Shown: positions 59,286-64,000 of the stretch, in pieces
Position numbering within the stretch: the first letter of the stretch is position 1
How the letters are laid out: each line of letters starts with the position of its first letter
DNA from: Micromonospora sp. C28SCA-DRY-2
GTDB taxonomy: Bacteria > Actinomycetota > Actinomycetes > Mycobacteriales > Micromonosporaceae
DNA length: 64,000 nt
Assembly (NCBI RefSeq): GCF_030519475.1
Contig: NZ_JAUMKD010000004.1
Coordinates: forward strand, 87,501 to 151,500
Reading direction: 5' to 3'
The notes under the pieces: model-generated
What the model was told of the DNA's origin: nothing
The model's database searches: none
The model's input: the letters and a program-made list of their open reading frames with translations, nothing else
Made by a program: the position numbers and the translations under genes

Positions 59286-60247
59286 CGATCACTACCGGCA
59301 AGAAGGAAAAGATCGACCGGCTCGCCGAACTGGCGGCCCGGGACGACGAGCGGGGCGTCAGCCTCTGGCAGGAGGCGTTCCGCCGGCTGCGGCGCAACCC
59401 CGCCGCCATCATCGGCGCGGTGATCCTGGTGCTCTTCGTGCTGGTCGCGGTGGTCGGGCCGTTCTTCGTCCCGTACGGGCCGACCGACGCGATCGGCATC
59501 CGCGACGGCGTGGTCAAGTCGGGGCAGGGCATCATCCCGGGCTCCTCGGGCGAGCACTGGCTCGGCTACGACCACCAGGGCCGTGACGTGTTCAGCCGGA
59601 TGATCGTCGGCGCCCGGCAGACCCTGCTGGTCGGCGTGGTCTCCACGCTGATCGGTCTGGCCATCGGCGCGCTGATCGGCGGGGTCGCCGGCGCCGCGGC
59701 CGGGCTGGGCGGCCGGTGGGGCCGGGCCATCGACACCGCGCTGATGCGGGTCATCGACATGATGCTGGCGCTGCCCAGCCTGCTGCTCGCGGTGAGCATC
59801 GCCGCCCTGCTCGGGGCGAGCCTGGTCACCGTGATGATCGCGGTCGGCGTGGTCTCCGTGCCGGTCTTCGCCCGGCTGCTGCGCGGCTCGATGATCTCCC
59901 AGTCGCACAGCGACTACGTGCTGGCGGCCACCTCGCTGGGCGTGAAGAAGTCGAAGATCGCGATCACCCACGTGGTGCCGAACTCGCTCGCCCCGGTGAT
60001 CGTGCAGGCCACGCTGACCCTGGCCACCGCGATCATCGAGGCCGCCGCGCTCTCCTTCCTCGGCCTCGGCAACCCCGACACGGCCGTACCGGAGTGGGGC
60101 GTGATGCTCGCCGACGCGCAGCCGTACCTCGGTATCCGGCCGGCGCTGGCGATCTACCCGGCGGTCGCGATCATCATCACCGCGCTCGGCTTCACCCTGC
60201 TCGGTGAGGCGATGCGCGAGGCCCTCGACCCGAAGCTGCGGAAGTAG
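59282..60247 (+). CDS. peptide ABC transporter permease, DppC/OppC type
   Basis: The 321-residue permease has a cytosolic lead of about 35 residues, a first helix (about 41-63), the DppC motif HWLGYDHQGRDVFSRMIVGAR, five further helices and the EAA loop SDYVLAATSLGVKKSKI. It forms the pore with the DppB-type partner. ATG at 59282 overlaps the stop of the gene before (ATGA). Confidence 0.95.
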   Translation: MTITTGKKEKIDRLAELAARDDERGVSLWQEAFRRLRRNPAAIIGAVILVLFVLVAVVGPFFVPYGPTDAIGIRDGVVKSGQGIIPGSSGEHWLGYDHQGRDVFSRMIVGARQTLLVGVVSTLIGLAIGALIGGVAGAAAGLGGRWGRAIDTALMRVIDMMLALPSLLLAVSIAALLGASLVTVMIAVGVVSVPVFARLLRGSMISQSHSDYVLAATSLGVKKSKIAITHVVPNSLAPVIVQATLTLATAIIEAAALSFLGLGNPDTAVPEWGVMLADAQPYLGIRPALAIYPAVAIIITALGFTLLGEAMREALDPKLRK

Positions 60248-60253
60248 GTCAGC

Positions 60254-61369
60254 ATGTCTCTGCTCGAAGTGGACGACCTCTCCGTCACCTTCGCCCGGCG
60301 CGGTCAGCGCACCGTGCACGCCGTGGACGGGGTCTCCTTCTCGGTCGACGCCGGTGAGGTGGTCGGCCTGGTCGGCGAGTCCGGCTGCGGCAAGAGCGTC
60401 ACCTCGCTGGCCATCATGGGTCTGCTGCCCAAGCAGCCCGGCCTGCGGGTCGGCGGCAAGGCGGTCTTCGACGGCACCGACCTGCTCCAGCTCGACGACC
60501 GCTCCCGGCGGGACATCCGCGGCCGGGACATCGCGATGATCTTCCAGGACCCGCTCAGCTCGCTGAACCCGGTCGTCCCGATCGGGTTGCAGGTGACCGA
60601 GGTGCTCGCCCGGCACCGCGGGATGAAGGGCGACGCGGCGGCCAAGGAGGCGGCGGCGCTGCTGGACCGGGTCGGCATCCCCGACCCGAAGCGGCGGCTG
60701 AAGGAGTACCCGCACCAGCTCTCCGGCGGGATGCGCCAGCGGGCGCTGATCGCCATGGCGGTGGCCTGCAAGCCCCGGCTGCTGATCGCCGACGAGCCGA
60801 CCACCGCGCTGGACGTCACGATCCAGGCGCAGATCCTGGAACTGCTCAAGGAGCTGGTCCGGGACTCCGGCACCGCGCTGGTGATGATCACGCACGACCT
60901 GGGCGTGGTCGCCGGCATGTGCGACACCATCAACGTGCTCTACGCCGGCCGGGTGGTGGAGACGGCCCGCCGCCGTCCGCTGTTCCGCGAGCCGCGGCAC
61001 CCGTACACGGTGGGTCTGCTCGGCTCGGTGCCCCGGCTGGACGCCGGGCGCGGCGAGCGGCTGAACCCGATCCCCGGCTCGGTCCGCGACGTGCTGCCCT
61101 GGCCGGACGGCTGCGCCTTTGCGCCGCGCTGCTCGCGGCGGATCGACGCCTGCGTCGGCGAGCCGCCGGAGCTGGTGCTCGCCCACGACGGCCGCAGCTA
61201 CCGGTGCGTCAACCCGGCGCCGTTGCCCGGCGTCGAACCGGGCCAGGAGGTCCGCGGCGCGGTGCCCACGGAGGCCCAGCCCGGCTCCGTGCCGGCGCAG
61301 GCCGTCCCGAACGACCCGCCGGCGGTGCAGGGCTTCGGCCCCGCCCCGCGGGAGGAGGAGAAGCCGTGA
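60254..61369 (+). CDS. peptide ABC transporter ATP-binding protein, DppD/OppD type
   Basis: The 371-residue ATPase has Walker A GESGCGKSV, Q loop IFQDPLSSLNP, signature LSGGMRQRALIAMA, Walker B LLIADEPTTALD and ITHDLG. The C-terminal oligopeptide-transporter region has the cysteine cluster CAFAPRCSRRIDAC, which in relatives binds an iron-sulfur cluster or metal. A Pro/Ala tail follows. GTAGGTCAGC precedes the ATG. It ends overlapping the next GTG by 4 bases. Confidence 0.95.
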   Translation: MSLLEVDDLSVTFARRGQRTVHAVDGVSFSVDAGEVVGLVGESGCGKSVTSLAIMGLLPKQPGLRVGGKAVFDGTDLLQLDDRSRRDIRGRDIAMIFQDPLSSLNPVVPIGLQVTEVLARHRGMKGDAAAKEAAALLDRVGIPDPKRRLKEYPHQLSGGMRQRALIAMAVACKPRLLIADEPTTALDVTIQAQILELLKELVRDSGTALVMITHDLGVVAGMCDTINVLYAGRVVETARRRPLFREPRHPYTVGLLGSVPRLDAGRGERLNPIPGSVRDVLPWPDGCAFAPRCSRRIDACVGEPPELVLAHDGRSYRCVNPAPLPGVEPGQEVRGAVPTEAQPGSVPAQAVPNDPPAVQGFGPAPREEEKP

Positions 61370-62469
61370 CCGACAGCGACATCCTCGTCGAGGTACGCGA
61401 CCTGAAGGTGCACTTCCCGATCAAGCGGGGGGTGATCTTCGACCGGACGGTCGGCCACGTGAAGGCGGTCGACGGGGTCGACCTGCGCATCCCGCGCGGG
61501 AAGACGTACGGCCTGGTCGGCGAGTCCGGCTGCGGCAAGTCGACGCTCGGCCGGGCGCTGCTCCAGCTCACCCCGCCCACCCACGGCGAGGTCGCGTTCG
61601 ACGGCGTGGAGCTGACCACGTTGCCGGCGGGCAAGCTGCGGTCGATGCGCCGGCGGATGCAGATGATCTTCCAGGACCCGATGTCCAGCCTGGACCCGCG
61701 GCAGAACGTCGAGTCGATCCTCACCGAGGGCCTGCAGACCCACGGGATCGGCGCCAACCGGGACGAGCGCCGCAAGATCATCAGCGAGACGCTGGACAAG
61801 GTCGGGCTGCCCCGCTGGGCGCTCTCCCGCTACCCGCACGAGTTCTCCGGCGGCCAGCGCCAGCGCATCGGCATCGCCCGGGCGCTGGTGCTCGGGCCCG
61901 AGCTGATCGTCGCCGACGAGCCGGTCTCCGCGCTGGACGTCTCGATCCAGGCCCAGGTGGTGAACCTGCTCGACGAACTCCAGGACAGCCTCGGCCTGAC
62001 CTACCTGGTGATCGCGCACGACCTGGCGGTGGTGCGGCACATCTCCGACACGGTCGGCGTCATGTACCTGGGCGCGCTGGTCGAGGAGGCGCCGAGCGAC
62101 CGGCTCTACACCGAGCCGCTGCACCCGTACACCCGGGCGCTGATGTCGGCGGTGCCGGTGCCGGACCCGGACGTGGAGGACCGGCGGGAGCGGATCCTGC
62201 TCGCCGGCGACCTGCCCTCGCCGGCCAACCCGCCGTCGGGCTGCAGGTTCCACACCCGGTGCCCGTGGGCGCAGCCGACCCGCTGTGCCGACGAGCGCCC
62301 GGCGCTGCGGGAGATCGGCGGCAGCCGGGTGGCCTGCCACTTTGCCGAGCAGATCGCCAGCGGGGAACTGCGCCCGCACAAGGTGGAGGTCCAGATCGTC
62401 CGCCCCGAGGACGAGGGCGAGGCACCGGGCGTGGTCTCCGCCCCCAGCGAGCCCGGTTCGTACGTCTGA
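61366..62469 (+). CDS. peptide ABC transporter ATP-binding protein, DppF/OppF type
   Basis: The 367-residue second ATPase has the DppF lead VHFPIKRGVIFDRTVGHVKA, Walker A GESGCGKSTLGRAL, IFQDPMSSLDPR, signature FSGGQRQRIGIARAL, Walker B LIVADEPVSALD and AHDLAVV. The C-terminal cysteine cluster CRFHTRCPWAQPTRC matches that of its partner. GGAGGAGGAG precedes the GTG at 61366. Last gene of the operon; two hairpins follow. Confidence 0.95.
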   Translation: MTDSDILVEVRDLKVHFPIKRGVIFDRTVGHVKAVDGVDLRIPRGKTYGLVGESGCGKSTLGRALLQLTPPTHGEVAFDGVELTTLPAGKLRSMRRRMQMIFQDPMSSLDPRQNVESILTEGLQTHGIGANRDERRKIISETLDKVGLPRWALSRYPHEFSGGQRQRIGIARALVLGPELIVADEPVSALDVSIQAQVVNLLDELQDSLGLTYLVIAHDLAVVRHISDTVGVMYLGALVEEAPSDRLYTEPLHPYTRALMSAVPVPDPDVEDRRERILLAGDLPSPANPPSGCRFHTRCPWAQPTRCADERPALREIGGSRVACHFAEQIASGELRPHKVEVQIVRPEDEGEAPGVVSAPSEPGSYV

Positions 62470-62525
62470 CACCCCGACCAGGGGTGGCTCGACCGCCCGG
62501 AGCGTCAGCCCTCCGGGCGGTTGAG
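62470..62525. terminator. double hairpin ending the importer operon
   Basis: CACCCC/GGGGTG (62470-62475 with 62481-62486, loop GACCA) directly follows the stop. A second stem of 15 bp with one G-U (62488-62502 with 62511-62525) comes next. The right arm of the second stem is inside the coding end of the convergent gene, whose stop codon lies in the loop. Confidence 0.8.
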
Positions 62526-62927
62526 CAGGGCGACAGCGATCGCGTGCACGGCGTCCAGGCCGGCCGGGTCGGCCAGCGGCGTCCGGCCGCCGGTCACCAC
62601 GTACCACTCGTCGGCGTCCTTGTACTGCACCCGCAGCGTCACCTGGCCGTCGGCGTACTCGGTGCGCAGGGTCAGCTCGCCGGTGACCACGCCGACCTCG
62701 TCGGTCATCACCCCGCCCGGTCCGGGCACGACATCGGCCGTCCGCTGCTGGGCGGCGGTGCTCACCGCGTTCGCGTCGGCGGCCATGCCCGCGCCCGGCG
62801 CGGCCGCGGACGGCGTGTCCGGGCTGTCCGCGCTCATCCCGGCGCCCGGCACCGCCGGGGCGGTCGCGCCGTCGGCGGCCATGCCGGCCGTGGTCGCCTG
62901 GTCACCGGTCACGGGTTGCTCGCCCAT
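62505..62927 (-). CDS. small protein with GAGMxAD repeats, unknown
   Basis: The 140-residue protein has an N-terminal half of low complexity with (G/A)GM(A/S)AD in three copies (TTAGMAADGA, GAGMSADSPD, GAGMAADANA). The C-terminal half is a likely small beta domain (TGELTLRTEYADGQVTLRVQ, EWYVVTGG). There is no signal peptide. GGAGG lies 7 bases before the ATG at 62927, which is inside the end of the HNH gene (19-base overlap), so the two are coupled. Function unknown. Confidence 0.75.
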   Translation of the reverse strand: MGEQPVTGDQATTAGMAADGATAPAVPGAGMSADSPDTPSAAAPGAGMAADANAVSTAAQQRTADVVPGPGGVMTDEVGVVTGELTLRTEYADGQVTLRVQYKDADEWYVVTGGRTPLADPAGLDAVHAIAVALLNRPEG

Positions 62928-63571
62928 GTGCAGTCCTCCAACATGTCGGTCAGGGCGGCCTTCTCGGCGCTGGTCACCGTGAGCCCCCAGTGGTGCTTGA
63001 CCCGCACCCAGTCCGCGGCGTACTGGCACCAGTACGACCGGTTCGCCGGCTTCCACTGCGACGGGTCCTGGTCACCCTTTGCCCGGTTGGAGGTCGCGGA
63101 AACCGCTATCAGCTGCGGCCGGTCCAGGTCGTTGGCGAAGTCGCCGCGTTTCGCGTCGTCCCACTCGTCGGCTCCGGAGCGCCAGGCGTTGGCCAGCGGC
63201 ACCATGTGGTCGATGTCCACGTCGGACGGATCGGTGAGGGCCCGGCCGTCGTACGCGCTCTCCCACCGGCCGCCGACCACGTTGCAGCCGGAGAGCTTGA
63301 TGTCCTCGCCGTCCCGCTTGAGCACGTTGTCCCGGACGTCGCAGTTCTTGCCGGTGTCCCGCCAGTGCGGGAAGCGGTTGCGGCTGTAGCCCTTCATCGA
63401 GCCGGCGCCGGCCACCGTCAACTGGCCCAGCAGCTGCGCCGGGTTGCCACCGGCGGTCGGGGACGGGGGCTGGTCCGGCTCGTCGACGGGCACGCAGCCG
63501 GTCGCGCCGAGCGCCAGCGCCGCGGCGAGCACGGCCGTCACCCCGGCGCGCGGTCCTGATCTGGTACGCAC
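62909..63571 (-). CDS. HNH endonuclease-family lipoprotein (DUF1524/GmrSD-like)
   Basis: The 220-residue protein has lipobox LGATGC (about C26), so it acts outside the cell. The HNH/DUF1524 core has DIDHMVPLANAWRSGADEW, NLDRPQLIAVSATSNRAKG and DPSQWKP, with catalytic His in the DIDH motif and Asn/Lys in SNRAKGD. Four cysteines (NCDV, SGCNV, YWCQ, EDCTW) may form disulfides. Extracellular nucleases of this type scavenge DNA. GTG at 63571 has GGAGAGG 8 bases upstream; GTG at 63580 would overlap that site. Confidence 0.88.
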   Translation of the reverse strand: MRTRSGPRAGVTAVLAAALALGATGCVPVDEPDQPPSPTAGGNPAQLLGQLTVAGAGSMKGYSRNRFPHWRDTGKNCDVRDNVLKRDGEDIKLSGCNVVGGRWESAYDGRALTDPSDVDIDHMVPLANAWRSGADEWDDAKRGDFANDLDRPQLIAVSATSNRAKGDQDPSQWKPANRSYWCQYAADWVRVKHHWGLTVTSAEKAALTDMLEDCTWASNP

Positions 63572-63678
63572 AGACGACACCTCTCCAGCTTGCGGGCTTC
63601 CGGCGATCCCGCACAGTACCCGGACCGGGTTTCGGCGTTTCGTGGCGTCTGGAGAATGGCGCGAGGCAGATTGGTCGG

Positions 63679-64000
63679 ATGACCGAAACCGCTCCCGCGC
63701 TCCGCCTCCGCACGGCGGCCGGCCGGGGCACCCTGCTCGCGGCGGTGCTCGCCTCCGGCATGGTCTTCCTCGACAGCACGGTGGTCAACGTGGCGCTGCC
63801 CCGGCTCGGCGCCGACCTCGACGCCACGGTGGCCGGTCTGCAGTGGACGGTCAACGGCTACCTGCTCACGCTCGCCGCGTTCGTGCTGCTCGGCGGGGCG
63901 CTGGGCGACCGGTTCGGGCGGCGGCGGGTCTTCCTGCTCGGGGTGGCCTGGTTCACCGTGGCGTCGGTGCTCTGCGGGCTGGCCCAGGAGACGGCGTGGT
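63679..64000 (+). CDS. MFS transporter (EmrB/QacA-like), 5' part
   Basis: Only the first 107 codons are in the window. Helix 1 with FLDSTVVNVALP (the DHA2 family motif D1), then LQWTVNGYLLTLAAFVLLGGALGDRFGRRRV (helix 2 and motif A) mark a 14-helix drug/proton antiporter. ATG at 63679 has no clear ribosome binding site. Divergent from the HNH lipoprotein. Confidence 0.88.
   Translation, partial: MTETAPALRLRTAAGRGTLLAAVLASGMVFLDSTVVNVALPRLGADLDATVAGLQWTVNGYLLTLAAFVLLGGALGDRFGRRRVFLLGVAWFTVASVLCGLAQETAW

Overview
The window is a piece of a high-GC actinobacterial chromosome, most likely from the Micromonosporaceae (Micromonospora or a close relative). The signs are the very GC-rich third codon positions, the many GTG and some TTG starts behind GGAGG-type ribosome binding sites, an AftD-type arabinofuranosyltransferase next to a DUF2613 protein, a DUF6230/DUF6114 pair, SigE-family sigma factors, VanW proteins and the SRP RNA-dnaX-ybaB-recR order. 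This placement is inference; the genus cannot be proved from the window. Nothing looks like a prophage, insertion sequence, CRISPR array or antibiotic cluster. The DNA reads as ordinary core-like chromosome with a surface-biology flavour.

Layout. 1-1317: the 3' end of an rrn operon (23S, 5S, terminator). 1498-5117: an F420/NADP-reductase-like protein, a VanW-type wall protein and NudC. 5110-18811: a surface-glycan locus with an exported beta-propeller/FN3 protein, a Wzx-like flippase, a short AftD-like GT-C protein, DUF2613, a GT4 glycosyltransferase, full-length AftD, an acyltransferase and a DUF3068 protein. 19247-21444: the DUF6230/DUF6114 pair. 21507-29967: DUF885 peptidase, EamA exporter, PHP protein, secreted GH81 beta-1,3-glucanase under a LacI-type operator, M23 lipoprotein and a small membrane protein. 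30354-31527: TadA and its partner. 31603-37122: a two-component system divergent from a lipoprotein/adaptor/ABC efflux operon, with four direct repeats in the shared promoter region. 37226-41567: thioesterase/TetR pair, deoD, tRNA-Ser(CGA), sigma/anti-sigma-like pair and a DUF3152 metzincin-like lipoprotein. 41666-47745: a seven-module cysteine-repeat exported protein, a membrane NACHT NTPase and two small unknowns. 47896-51893: a GlxA-type regulator divergent from a saccharopine-dehydrogenase-like enzyme, and an FG-GAP propeller protein. 52039-56209: tRNA-Ser(GGA), SRP RNA, dnaX, ybaB/ebfC, recR. 56536-62469: a five-gene peptide ABC importer operon. 62505-64000: a small unknown protein, an HNH nuclease lipoprotein and the start of an MFS exporter.

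How it fits together. In the glycan locus a flippase, a lipid-dependent GT-C enzyme with lectin-like modules, a second shorter GT-C protein, a cytosolic GT4 and an acyltransferase could build, export and decorate an arabinose-containing wall polymer. The two-component system and its divergent efflux operon look like one self-regulated unit. The peptide importer is a single operon with an internal hairpin that probably sets the binding protein above the membrane parts. Perfect GC-rich hairpins separate most convergent or consecutive units. Several convergent neighbours overlap, and in two cases a terminator arm lies inside the opposing gene's coding end.

The least explained items are the 28-cysteine seven-module protein, the membrane NACHT NTPase, the paired AftD-like proteins, the four-copy repeat at 33442-33486, and the long palindromes at 37157 and 46504.
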